DNA of 53,125 bases from assembly GCA_009103225.1 (NCBI GenBank), contig RHPI01003009.1, forward strand, positions 86,091 to 139,215, read 5' to 3'. This document shows positions 34,801 through 45,695 of the stretch, in pieces (the stretch's first letter is position 1; each line of letters begins with the position of its first letter). This stretch comes from Chlorokybus atmophyticus (lineage: Eukaryota; Streptophyta; Chlorokybophyceae; Chlorokybales; Chlorokybaceae). The notes beneath the pieces were generated by a model. It saw only the letters and a program-made list of their open reading frames with translations, was not told where the DNA came from and searched no databases. The translations under genes and the position numbers were made by a program.

Positions 34801-35503
34801 CTGACACCCACTTGCATGCCACATGTACACCGCGCACACGCACGACCCTTAACTGTAGTGAGACACACAGACACTAACTAACTACCTACCTTTCTGGTGC
34901 GCCCCGCACTCCCAGTGCCCCTTCCTCATCATCAGCATCATCGTCCCCGTCCCCGTCGCGCTGCGTCCCGACAGCGGACGGATCGCCTCCAAGTACGCGT
35001 CCAGATCCGATGCGACGTTGTTGTGCGCGTCACCGTTGTTATCGTACTCCAAGGCACCGGGCGGAAGAGTGTGCCTGCGGCCCTTCTCACCAGGCGGATT
35101 GGGACCTGTAGAGCGTTGTTGGGGTGGGGGTGGGGGTGGGGGTGGGGGGTGATGTGTCATGATGATGATGTTGGGGGTGCGTGCGTACGTGGGGTGTAGC
35201 TTGTGGAGGGGCGGTTGGGGACGAGGGGCTCGCGATGAGACAGGAAGCCTGTTGTGTGACACATTGTGTATGTGCAACACGTGCGTGCACACGCACACGC
35301 ACACACACGATCAGTGGTATTATCTCACGCAGAGAGACATAGCACCACCGTTGGCAGTGCATCTCTGCCGACCGTGACTGTTACCAACGCTGCCCCAACT
35401 GACCTGCAGCGTGCGTGTGGTCGTCATCGATGCCGTTCTCGTTCTCATCGTCGTCGTCCTCGCCCTCCTCGGCGTTGGCGCGGGCGCTTCTGGTGCTGAT
35501 CAT
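28881..35503 (-). CDS. Coiled-coil protein resembling outer dynein arm docking subunits (CCDC63/114/151 class)
   Basis: Thirteen minus-strand exons: 35404-35503, 34890-35105, 33905-34065, 33415-33672, 32737-32882, 32481-32568, 32308-32379, 31942-32151, 31402-31555, 30831-31093, 29652-30419, 29297-29482, 28881-29201; 980 residues, all phases consistent. The N-terminus is acidic and low-complexity. Residues ~135-470 are heptad-rich (RDRMREEVERVRS, EEQRARLRAQIVETEIKMER). The segment LADMFQQLALVAGTSDLDAI, followed by VSFFVTKEEQ, resembles the F..I..ATG(V/I)SD..E(I/V)..KF...EE pattern of docking-complex proteins that anchor outer dynein arms to axonemal doublets. The C-terminal half is Pro/Ser-rich with a DIDSEDSDYLHD patch and ends in a Ser/Arg-rich tail. 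Introns carry CACACG/TGCG microsatellites and two Ns (31937, 34071). The gene structure is solid; the family call rests on pattern memory. Confidence 0.65.
31808..31865. repeat. CACACG microsatellite inside an intron
   Basis: A CACACG/CACGCA repeat within the intron between exons 8 and 9 of the coiled-coil gene. It is similar to the 13011-13086 array. Other introns of this gene carry TGCG/CACG tracts (for example 33285-33360). Confidence 0.85.
34337..34383. repeat. Perfect 21-bp hairpin with 5-nt loop
   Basis: The arms 34337-34357 and 34363-34383 are exact reverse complements around CTGAT. It lies in the 824-bp intron 2 of the coiled-coil gene. It is similar in scale to the hairpins at 19595 and 49775. 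Confidence 0.9.
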
Positions 35504-36833
35504 CTTGAGGTTGATTGATCATCCAACAGTGACACTGATGATGATGATGCTAGTGTCATGCTGGTAGTGTCACTTCAACCTCCCTGACCTGTGGCCAGCA
35601 TAGCAAGCGTATTGATATGCAAATGGTTTGATCAACGTGTTAGGTCAAGAACCAACAATTTAAAACGCCCACAAGCTGCTGCAAAAGAAGAAAGGAATCT
35701 GGCATGAAAATGAATTGTTCTCAAGAAGGTGACAGCGCTCATCAGCGTGCAGAGTGTCTTCGCTTGTGTATCACAGTCACGCAAAAGTCATGACAAATAT
35801 GTGCATTGCACCACATAGAGTTCCGCCAACAGGATAACCACTTGTGCCAAAAGTTTTCTTGTGCCAAAAGCTTTTTACGAATAATACACTATAAATACCT
35901 ACTTACAAAGGCCCTGAACTACTGAACATTGGATGTGCCCAGATCAACGACTATACGTCTCCTCCAACTCCTTTCCAAGCATCAGTTCAGTGACACAACA
36001 GTACCTCAAATGTGCGGCCATAAGACTGCGCATCCAGCCAGCAGCAGCACCACCATGTGCTGTAGTGCGCTCCGTCACCACACTTGCTGCACATTCACCT
36101 CAATGTGGGTCAGTGTTGGAGACTCTGTGTACAAGTAAGACATCTAAACAAGGCAATCTATTCAAGCTGATCTGAAAAACTTTCAGTTGTGTGCAATCGA
36201 GCCGCCGCCGCCGCCTGCACAACGCCAGTGCAGTGCACATTGCCTTGTGATTACTTGTCGCTCTCTGCTTTTGGGTGTTGGCAGAGCCGGGTTGACCGAC
36301 TCGGACTGATTTTGGGTTTGCCTGAACCCGGTCGAGTTGTTTGACACAGAACTAACGTTAGCTGTCGCCGCGGTGGCAGCATTGACGGCATTGGCGGTCT
36401 GGTCGCTGGCGGCGGCGGCGGTGGCGGTATGGTGTCTGCAGGCGCCATGGCTGGCTGCACGGTGGTATGCCTGAGGGCGCCGTCGCCGCTGCTTTCTGCA
36501 GCGGCGCCGGCGCCAGTCACGCCAATGCGACGGTGAGAGTGCTTTGTCTGACACTGTTGTGGCCAGGTTTGGCCTGGCCGAGTTAGTGCATTGAGTTGCA
36601 GTAAGCAAGGATTAAACACAGGAGAAGAGAAAGGAAAGAGGGAAGTAAGGGTGCAGATAGTGAGAGGCAGATAAACACAGAGATAGAGAGCTGACTGGAG
36701 TTAGGGAGGTGATAGAAGGCAGTGGAGGGGAGGAGTTGAGTGTGAGTGGCATGGCATGTGGTGATAAGCTCCGTGTGCGCGTGTGTTTGTGTTAACGTGT
36801 TGTGTCGTGTTGTCTTCATGCAGCAGCAGGAGG
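35504..36833. other. Divergent intergenic region
   Basis: It separates the coiled-coil gene (minus) from the DnaJ-type zinc-finger gene (plus). A GC-rich part at 36200-36560 encodes only low-complexity frames (poly-Pro/Ala on minus), which I do not accept as genes. An acceptor-like TTCATGCAG just before the zinc-finger start could mark an unseen upstream exon. Confidence 0.4.
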
Positions 36834-37430
36834 ATGATGGCGGTGAGGATGACGGCCGCCGCAGAGGACAGCAAGAAACGGCTAAAGCTGAAGATATCCG
36901 CTGTCGAGGTTGAGGACGAGCCCTGCCCAGTTTGCCAAGCAAAGAAGGTGATAAACATTTGGCACACAAGTCACAACCAACACAGCTGGTACATACAACC
37001 CAACACAGCACCAAACAACACATTTGCGCTACGAACAGTGTGTCATGTGCGCATAGATACTTGTCCCAGCGCATCACTGGACTTGTTGGCTGCACAGAAG
37101 CATGTAGACAACATGTTGGTGTTTATCCGACACGCACGTACTCACTCATAATCATTGCCTACAAACATATGAAGTTCATATATGATATTTTTGCATTACT
37201 TGCTAGTGGCTACTGTCGGTCTCATATGTTATCAAGCAGTAAACATGTGCACATGTAGACATTGTTATTTCCACGTTCAGGCGGTGACGTGCGAGACGTG
37301 TTCGGGTTCGGGTATGTACCGCGAGCCGTGTCTTGAGGCAAAGGGCGTGCTGAAGGACGTCGAGTGCATCGACTGCGGGGGAGGCGGCACTGTGCTCTGC
37401 ATCAAGTGCGGCGGACGCGGCCATCTCTGA
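36834..37430 (+). CDS. Small DnaJ-type (BSD2-like) cysteine-rich zinc-finger protein
   Basis: Two exons, 36834-36947 and 37281-37430, give 87 residues ending TGA. After a basic/acidic leader (MMAVRMTAAAEDSKKRLKLK) the protein has CPVCQ, CETCSGSG, CIDCGGGG and CIKCGGRGH. These are four CxxC pairs with the CxxCxGxG pattern that binds two zinc ions in DnaJ and BSD2-like proteins. No J domain is present, so it is a stand-alone zinc finger, as in chloroplast chaperone BSD2 and related thiol chaperones. If an upstream exon exists it could add a targeting peptide. Location in the cell is unknown. Confidence 0.8.
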
Positions 37431-38488
37431 TAGTCTCTCTCGATTATCGGTATGGGTACATGGACTGGACCATTTGTGTAGTTCTGCTGTACATAGATAA
37501 CCTTATGAGTTCCTGGTGCTTGCTGCATGGGTGAGTATTTGTGCATGCATGCGTACACGCGAGTACGTGCATGTGCACACGCATGTGCGCACATGCAGTT
37601 GCATTTCAACAACTGGATGCGTACAGGTAATGGGGCTCATCCAGGGTACGTTGGGTGCTCTTGTTTTAACCAGTATATGCAAAGACAATGGTAGAAGCAC
37701 GCACCACATCAAGGACTACCTGCAACCACATCCTCAGTCTAAGGGCACCACACCTGGCACGCTTTGTGCAGAATGGATTGGTGTTCATGCACAAGCCAGT
37801 GCATATGGCGAAATTATTGCAACGAATGCAGTCTTGCTTGCGTATGGTTCTCGCCAAGGCAAGCAGCAGTGCCACACTTGGAAAGGTTGTGGTTGTGCTG
37901 CAACGCTTGTGTTGCCCGACAACAGCACCGTGGGACAAAGCACCCACACAGGATAAGCAGTTACATATTGCATTGCATGTGACCCGTCTGTGCAAAACCA
38001 ATCGTTGTAGGTATGGCAAGATTGTGTTGCACACTGAAATTTGCGCAACCAGCGACACTCCGACTCTTGGAACAGTTTTGACTGTTCCGAGAGCGGTGGT
38101 GACGACCATCAAACAGTTGTTTGTACCATGCTTGTGAAGGCTGGATGTGCAAGCAAACATGCAGTGGAGGCAAGTGTGGTAGGTAGCATATGTCCACGCA
38201 CTGCTTTATCATTGTTTAAGAAACGGACAAACACAAACAAAACCAGGTGTCCATACCTATCACATCACTATTACAACAACCACAGCATCTGCTGTGCTAA
38301 CACCAACAGGCAGCAGCACGTCCGCTCATTCGCAAGGCAACATATGCACACCTACTTAGGCTTGATGAATGGCCAACTGCGCTCATGGCTGTGTTGCAAA
38401 ACTGCACATTGTAATGACGTATCCCGACACGAGCGATATGCAGGCGACTGTGCATTGCAATCGCTAGGGCTCCTGATCATCGTTGTTG
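37431..38488. other. Gene-free stretch
   Basis: It lies between the zinc-finger gene and the end of GSDH3. A near-palindrome, CTTGGAACAGTTTTGACTGT, occurs at about 38068. No exon recognised. Confidence 0.4.
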
Positions 38489-41400
38489 TTATAGGTGTGT
38501 GACCTGGAGCACAAGACAACAACAATGTTTCAATAGATAATGAATGCCTTGACAGGGTTATGCCAAAGCTTACTTGCACTTCGCTGAAGGCCGCCTCGCA
38601 GAGTCTCAACTGGTCGTGTGAAGTGACTACAACGCCAACATGGACGCTGTTGCAAGTTCGCCGTGTAGCTGTACTCAAGACCCCAAGTTGCGCCATCAGC
38701 AGAGATATCAGACTGAATGACGTTGCCGATCCTGTGGAGGCGTAGGTATTGGTTCGGCAAGTTGCTCAATCCAACCACTGGTAATTTGTTTAAAAGTTTG
38801 CAACGGGTCACCAGTGGAACCCTACCCAACCCATTCCCAAACCAGAAGCAACACCTCTTGGGACCCGCTAGCTATTGCGGGTCGCAACATCACCCCAGCT
38901 TTGGTATTGTGAAAAGCCGCCGCTGGCAAGCTTTGCAACTGAGCCACTATACGCACATCTCCAGTGATGTCCGTGTATGCAAAATGACCTCCATTAGCCA
39001 CGTTCCAACTGCCAACAAGCAGAAGTTAAGTACTGAGCCACACACAGACATACACGCGCACGTAGACAGGCTTGCAGAGACCACTTACATGTCCTCGCCA
39101 TTGCCGTACAGGGTCACGGAGCCTGAGTCCCCAAATGTGGCATGACCATTAAAACCCACACTTCCAATGGTAGCAACGGCCCAGTCCGGCCACGGCTGTG
39201 AGGCCGCAGCCAACCGGTATACGGTATACGTTGCCATGTATGTGGCAGACCCAAGAGGTGCCGTGACGGTGTCCACCTGCACATTGCCTGAGCTCTAGCC
39301 GGTGAACACGTACCGTTGGCCATTGAACGTCTGCGGCGAGGGTGCGATGATGGTGACACCAGAATTGACAACCGCCGGGTGCTTGTAGGGCGTCGGGAGG
39401 GTATCCGATGCTGCATTGCGAGTAAGGCCGGCGGGTGAAGACAGCATCTGCATTGTTGACAGCAGCGGGTCCACGCGGCGTGAGAACGTGGCGCTCAGAC
39501 CCTCCGGCGTGGTGACAGTCAGGATGAACTTTAAGTAGCGGTAGTACTCGTGATTGGGGGCCTGAATGGAGAAGGACAGACCGGAGCAAAATTTGCCATG
39601 ACGCTGTTGATCCGGAAGGCCCAATAGTGGCAGCCACATCAATGGTGTCTTCAACTGCCCACGTCAGGCTTGGGCTCGGGTCGATGATATTCGCTGGTGG
39701 AAGTTCAGCTGAGCTTGACACTACCTTCATAGTGAAGAACTGAGTGCTCGTGTCGCCATTGCCTCCTGTGACTTGCAGGCCAACATGGTCGGAGCCAGCT
39801 GCATTGTAAGTGTAAGAAGTGGTGGCAGCTGTTGCATCACCATCACCGGAATACAGCAATGTTAGCCAATTTAAAAATGTGACTACCGCATATGCATTAC
39901 TTTGCTCGACACTACAAGCTTACCATTGACGTCCCAGAAGTAGCTGACAGGAGGATGTGACACAGATCGTGTGCCGTTAAAGTTCACAGACAAGGGTGCT
40001 ACTTCAGAGCCTGCTGTAGCCGTGATGATAGCGCTCGTGACCCCGCTGCCAGGCCCGAAGAGGCGGAACAACTGGGCCCTGCTGAAGTCTGCAAGTAACA
40101 GCGAACCATCAGATACCTGCTGAATGTCCACAATGCCAACGCCGTCCACTACCACGTGCATCCAACTTGGATCTGGTTGCCAATTGGAACCGAGCGGCAT
40201 CGCCCATATGCAGCCAATTGTGTAATCACCAAACGAAAGTGCTCTGTTGTAACTGACACCAAATGCTAAAGCGGAATAGAAAGCTAGGCCAGTCACCGAA
40301 GCACCATTTACACCTGTTTCTCTCGAGCACTTGCCACCCGGGTTGGGAGGAGTGGCATGCAAGTATGCATAGAGTGGCGGTGACACTTAGCTGGTGGAGT
40401 ACACTTGGTTGCAGAGGTTCAGGTTACGACTGTGCAAAGTTGCAAATATGAGATACAACAGCAGAGCTATACGTGCAAGGGCTCACAAGAAGCGACTAGC
40501 GTGTTAAGAGATTGTACCTAATAAGACGATTGTACTTTGGGTCCCTCATAACACGGCCACCCAAAATTTGGAGCGGTGTTGGATTTACGTTGGATGCAGA
40601 ATATGCTTTCCCAAGTCCATCCAAGCACGCTTTCCCACCACACCTCCTTGCTGCCTGGGCGTATGGCACCGCGGAACGGGCTGCGCAAGCCGTAGGCAAG
40701 CATGCAAACGTTGTCACTACCACTGTACAAACGCACTGAGTTTCAACCCCGTCCTGCAGAGCACAGCAGAGCAACAGTATTACCAAGTGCAGGGGAAAAG
40801 AAGCACTTTACCTGCTCAAGGCAGGGTTGGTAGACACAGCGTCACCGGTAAGAGGGTCCAATGGTAGGATGGTACCAGAGTCCAAAACTTGCCAAGGTGT
40901 TTGTGTGGATATGAAATGCTGAGCTCGCAGCGCGCCACCTTCAGCGGTGGGCGGCGTCAATGAAACACCTGTAAGGGTAGCATGTTATGTTGTCAGAAGC
41001 CTGCACTTTAAAGGCAGAAGGGCAGCCATATGAGCAATGCTTATGACTGACCTGCAGGGCTTGGAGGGTCACCGCACAGATTTCCACCCTATCTATAGTC
41101 AACGTCGATGAAGTTGGCACCTTCATCGACTGGAACAAATTGCAAAGGTGTTGATGTGTTGGGCATCTCCTTGCAAGCATGTGAGAACGCTACGCGATGC
41201 AAGGCACTAGCAATCACACTGTACCTGTGCAGATAAGGTTCTCATTCTCGGCAACGTGGATATTTGTCACGAATTGGGATAAATTGTGACAGACCTCACT
41301 CATGGTAGTGTCTTTTACTACCATAGCCTAGTGGTCGGGCCCCAATTGTTACAATGGTTTCGGAGCTTGACGTCTCAGGTTCAATTCCCGCAGGGGACTG

Positions 41401-43276
41401 AGGCGGATCCAAGGCAAAAACAAAAACATTTGGGGCGGCTTGCCTTAGGTTGGGCGCGGGATCACGACCTGCGCGCCGAGCCAGTTCAACCTAAGGCCGC
41501 ATGAGCGGTCGCGCTGCGATGGCAGGTCGCGCGGTGAGAATGTCACGAATTGGGATAAATTGTGACAGACCTCACTCATGGTAGTGTCTTTTACTACCAT
41601 AGCCTAGTGGTCGGGCCCCAATTGTTACAATGGTATCGGAGCTTGACGTCTCAGGTTCAATTCCCGTAGGGGACTGAGGCAGATCCAAGGCAAAAACAAA
41701 AACATTTGGGGCGGCTTGCCCTAGGCTGGGCGCGGGATCACGACCTGCGCGCCGAGCCAGTTCAACCTAAGGCCGCGTGAGCGGTCGCGCTGCGATGGCA
41801 GGTCGCGCGGTGAGAATGTCACGAATTGGGATAAATTGTGACAGACCTCACTCATGGTAGTGTCTTTTACTACCATAGCCTAGTGGTCGGGCCCCAATTG
41901 TTACAATGGTTTCGGAGCTTGACGTCTCAGGTTCAATTCCCGTAGGGGACTGAGGCAGATCCAAGGCAAAAACAAAAACATTTGGGGCGGCTTGCCCTAG
42001 GCTGGGCGCGGGATCACGACCTGCGCGCCGAGCCAGTTCAACCTAAGGCCGCATGAGCGGTCGCGCTGCGATGGCAGGTCGCGCGGTGAGAATGTCACGA
42101 ATTGGGATAAATTGTGACAGACCTCACTCATGGTAGTGTCTTTTACTACCATAGCCTAGTGGTCGGGCCCCAATTGTTACAATGGTATCGGAGCTTGACG
42201 TCTCAGGTTCAATTCCCGTAGGGGACTGAGGCAGATCCAAGGCAAAAACAAAAACATTTGGGGCGGCTTGCCCTAGGCTGGGCGCGGGATCACGACCTGC
42301 GCGCCGAGCCAGTTCAACCTAAGGCCGCGTGAGCGGTCGCGCTGCGATGGCAGGTCGCGCGGTGAGGATGGCCGTTCGGTCGGTCAGGACCGTTCGTTGG
42401 CCGGATCCAATAGGCCGCGGGCAGACCGATTGTGGTACGGCCGCGAAAACGGCGACGTGGGCTAGTGCCTCATTGGATTATGAGGAACTCATGGGTTAAA
42501 TTAGGGAGGAATGTCACGAATTGGGATAAATTGTGACAGACCTCACTCATGGTAGTGTCTTTTACTACCATAGCCTAGTGGTCGGGCCCCAATTGTTACA
42601 ATATTACCCATGCTATATGAAATGTAAACCTGCAGTTGTCGATAGGCAGAGTCAGCTCCATCGCAGTATTTCCCTGGAGCAGAGACGCATCATGCAACAA
42701 GTACATACCTAGCAATAGACATTCTCCAACACAGCGACTTCGTCCCCAATCACAGCGTTTGCGATGGATAGACTTTAAATCGTGAGATGCGGCCATTGAC
42801 CAAGCACTCGACGCTGTTGAAACCGCAGGAGGGACCCATAGTGTAGGCAACACATTGCCGTTGGCCAAAGTTGTGGCTTCACATTAAGGCTCAGCAAGCC
42901 GCGGTCTCCAATCTTGTTAAGCTCGTGCGAGGACAGACTTAATCTGATTGTCCCGGCACTGCTGTCGTCCAGGCCGCTCCAAACACGCATAGTGCCATCC
43001 TGAATGCAAACAACATGAATCAGCTTCGGGCATGCATGCAACAAAAAGCAGCACACATCTACATGTGCGCACGCACACACGCGAACATACATAAAACCAA
43101 TTTGCACCTTTGTGGATGCGAACACGCGCCCATCCAAGGCAAATCTGGCGCTTATAACCAGGTTGAGAGCTTGCCAAGGAAGCAAATTGAAGCCTGATTG
43201 CACAGCCACTTGTACATGAGCAAGAGCACTACAACACGCCGCGATCGCATGCTATAAGCAGCTTGGGACATGTCAT
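38489..43276 (-). pseudogene. GSDH3: third sugar dehydrogenase copy, heavily decayed and split by a TRIM-like element
   Basis: All ten exon positions can still be found by comparison with GSDH2, from the start ATG (43276) to a terminal VTHL-TAA exon (38489-38503). Lesions include TAG in the signal peptide region (43231-43229) after an indel and a frame shift in exon 2. Exon 3 is interrupted by the 41265-42600 insertion. There is a TAG at the Gln of exon 4 (41091-41089), a TAA in exon 7 (40389-40387) and a lost acceptor before exon 8 (AG to CG, 39849-39848). About 60 nt around the CHLH segment are deleted, and a Trp codon is TAG (39297-39295). Motifs such as AYGLRSPF and NFGWPCYEG remain. This copy is clearly dead and older than GSDH1. 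Confidence 0.92.
41265..42600. mobile_element. TRIM-like LTR retroelement, five-LTR tandem form, with target-site duplication
   Basis: Five near-identical 89-bp LTRs start at 41265, 41541, 41817, 42093 and 42512. Each begins TGTCACGAATTGGG and ends CCCCAATTGTTACA, short inverted termini of TG...CA type. Directly after each of the first four is TGGTWTCGGAGC, one or two bases from the initiator-Met primer-binding site TGGTATCAGAGC. Three units are exactly 276 bp. The fourth has a 330-bp internal part that ends in a purine run (AGGGAGGAA, 42503-42511) before the last LTR. The 5-bp duplication ATATT flanks the whole (41260-41264, 42601-42605). No protein is encoded, as in TRIMs, so movement needs proteins from another element. 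A-box- and B-box-like motifs (41324-41334, 41378-41388) leave a tandem SINE as a weaker alternative. It sits inside GSDH3 exon 3. Confidence 0.88.
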
Positions 43277-43689
43277 GCTTGCAAGCGAACGCACCCAGTT
43301 GGCAAACGGCTGACTCCAAACTGGACTTCTCTGACATTGAGTGCTTACAAAGTGATGCTCAACTGGCTTCAGCGCCACAGTTGTAACGAGGACTCATGCA
43401 CCCATAGAGACAAACATGGGAAGCAGCTAAGTATTATTCAACTCCTCATGAGATACAAAGCACACGAGACCCCTTGCATTGCATGCCTCATTGCCCAAGT
43501 TAACCAGCCAGTAGGATCGCATTGGCTGCTACTAGCTAGTACTTTTTGGCCTTAGCTCAGCTCAGCATTGGCCTCACCACGGCAGACAGCTGCTGGCTAC
43601 TTGACATCAACTATCATAAACCATTAAGGCATGACGCTTCATGGCTGCGATTACCATACTAGCAAAGCTTGTAGCACACCATCATTTTC
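43277..43689. other. Gene-free stretch upstream of GSDH3
   Basis: This is the expected promoter side of the dead GSDH3 copy. No clear TATA motif or exon seen. Confidence 0.4.
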
Positions 43690-44165
43690 CTAGTCCTCCT
43701 TCTTCTCAGCCTGCGCTGCCTGCTGCTGTTCCTGCAACGCCTCGGCACAAGGTTGCTATTGCTCATAAAAAAAAGCTTCATTAGTCTTCTTGTGCGCCAA
43801 CGCCGGCGCAACAGTAATCGTGCTTGTTGTCCTACCCTTGTTGCTAGCGTCCTGAGGTTTGCTGGCCAGCAGACACCACCACTAGGCCAATGCGTCAACA
43901 CTCCTCTTGCTGCCTGCCTGAGTACTTGGCAATGCCTCGGCAACGCTTCTCCAAATTAACTTGCTCTTATTCACTTAAACAGCCGTGCTGTCCTGTGCTG
44001 CTCACCTACGACACCGCCGCCGCCTCTACCCAGCTACAAGCGACTTGCACAGTACAAGCAGGCTGCCGCCAACCATGCACCGACAGTAACGCTGTCGCGT
44101 AGACCATCGACCGTCGGTGGACGCCATGTCGGCAGAGATCAAACAGATTTCCACGCTGGCAACTT
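43690..44165 (-). repeat. Upstream duplicated block A, copy 3
   Basis: On the minus strand it shares GAAGCGTTGCCGAGGCATTG, GAGTGTTGACGCA and GCCGACATGGCGTCCACCGAC-like segments with 20800-21110. It sits at the matching place upstream of GSDH3, so the duplication units include more than the GSDH gene itself. No intact coding frame common to the copies was found. Confidence 0.6.
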
Positions 44166-44265
44166 GTGAAGTATTCCACGTGGCGGTCCACTAGCGTAGC
44201 GGCGGCGAAGGAGGAGGAGAAGAAGGAGGAGGAGGGGAGCCGGAGGGCTGTTGCTGTTAGGTAGT

Positions 44266-45408
44266 ATGGCGTTCATGGTGGTGCGCGGATCATTGTCAAG
44301 GTCAGTGAGGTTGCCCGGGGACTAATTTGTTGTTCTCTGCATGGCAGCAGTTGCTTGCATGCACCCTGGGAAGGCTTGTTTCTTTAGACTGCAGTTGAGT
44401 CATTGGGTTAGGTCTTGATGCTTGACATGTGCTGCTTCTATTACAAACATCCTTAATACGTTTTCTATGACGGCATATGCATGTACTAGCTAGTCACAAG
44501 GCCCTCCAGTCCTGACCAAACTTACAGTTTGCCCCTTCCTACCTGTCGTGCCAGCTGATTTCCTCCTTTTGTGTACAATATCCACTTGTTATGGTTGTGC
44601 AACGCCGTCATGCCACCCACTGGTTATCAAGGCCATGCACAGTGCAGGATGCATGCTGAGGCCCCACATGTAACCATCATGTCGATTGGTTTAGGCTGTT
44701 GTTATTTTCTCGTCAAGGTTTCAACTAAATGCAACAAATGCCCTGAGTTTGTTCTCTATCTCAACACATACCACCATGCAGGTTGGTGTCGGCGTCTGCG
44801 CGGGTGTCATCGACCTCCTCGCCGTCATCTTTGTCAGCCGTGTGTTCATACGCGAAGGAGACTGAGGCGGAGGGACTGGCGGCCGCCGGCAGTGCCCAGC
44901 AGCAGCCGGGGCAGGGAGCCAACGCTGTCAGGCAGGACGAAGATGTGCCCAAGGTGAGAACATATCAGTTCGAGTCAGCTGCTGTCGTGCGTGCCTGCAT
45001 GTGGGTGTGTGCGTGTGCGCTCGCAAGAGCAAAAACACACAAGTATGCATGTGCGTGCGTGCGTATGCGTGCACAGGTGTGCCAATGCATGCACTGTGAG
45101 CATACGACTCTGGCCATTCTCGATTGTTTTCTTGGTATGATGCCGCTATGCTGTGCATAGCAGTGTTGATGGCAGACGTCACTGCAAGCACGTGTTTAGC
45201 ACTCTTTTGCCTGGCCAGCATGTGTTATGCCTCTACGCCCACACAAACAACATGCTGTGCACGCATGCAGGAGGAGACGGCAAAGGCGCAGGAGAAGATG
45301 ACGAAAGCCGCGAGCGCAACCAAGACTGCGGGCTCTGCCGACAGCGAAGGAGACAAGGACGAGCGGAGGGGCAGTGCCAGCGGCGCTGCAGAGGGTTATG
45401 CGCGATAG
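44266..45408 (+). CDS. Small protein with possible mitochondrial presequence, unknown function
   Basis: Three exons, 44266-44300, 44782-44953 and 45271-45408, give 114 residues ending TAG. Frames agree at both junctions (phase 2, then phase 0). The N-terminus MAFMVVRGSLSRLVSASARV is rich in Arg, Ser, Ala and Val with no acidic residue, as in mitochondrial presequences. The rest is Ala/Gln/Glu/Lys-rich and probably disordered (KAQEKMTKAASATKTAG, then an acidic stretch). The low complexity means the open frame alone is weak evidence. I do not recognise a family. It follows the block upstream of GSDH3 and precedes another small plus-strand gene. Confidence 0.45.
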
Positions 45409-45695
45409 ATGTGTTGAAGTCTACTTCCCTGGCAAGATCTGTTGAGCACTGCAGTTGTACAGTGGATTGTGTGCTATCAGGCTGATCAATCAAAATATAA
45501 CCATTGTGTTTTGCATGTTTGTGTTTGGCGTGTCATTGGCGTCATGTGGTGTGCGTGTTGACTACAGACACTGCGGTGCAAGTTCTGCCATGCTGTGCGC
45601 AACCATGGCTACGTGCAGCTGCCTCTGGCCTGCCATAACAAGGTCATGCGAACGGTGGTCTGCATGGAGCAGCCAGGAGAGCCGGCATCGTTACC

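Noticed and set aside
36183-36619. Poly-Pro/Ala minus-strand frames
   Set aside because: Low-complexity GC-rich sequence with several overlapping open frames and no recognisable domain.
7154-40389. Reassigned stop codons (TAA/TAG coding) in GSDH1 and GSDH3
   Set aside because: The stops fall on unrelated residues (Tyr, Gln, Trp, Asp/Thr) together with frame shifts, while intact genes in the window end in TAA, TAG and TGA. Decay explains them; only the SelW UGAs have positional and structural support.
41265-42600. Plain satellite or tandem SINE array
   Set aside because: The 5-bp target duplication around the whole, TG...CA ends, primer-site-like motif and purine tract before the last LTR fit a miniature LTR element better. 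The Pol III-like boxes are kept as a side observation.
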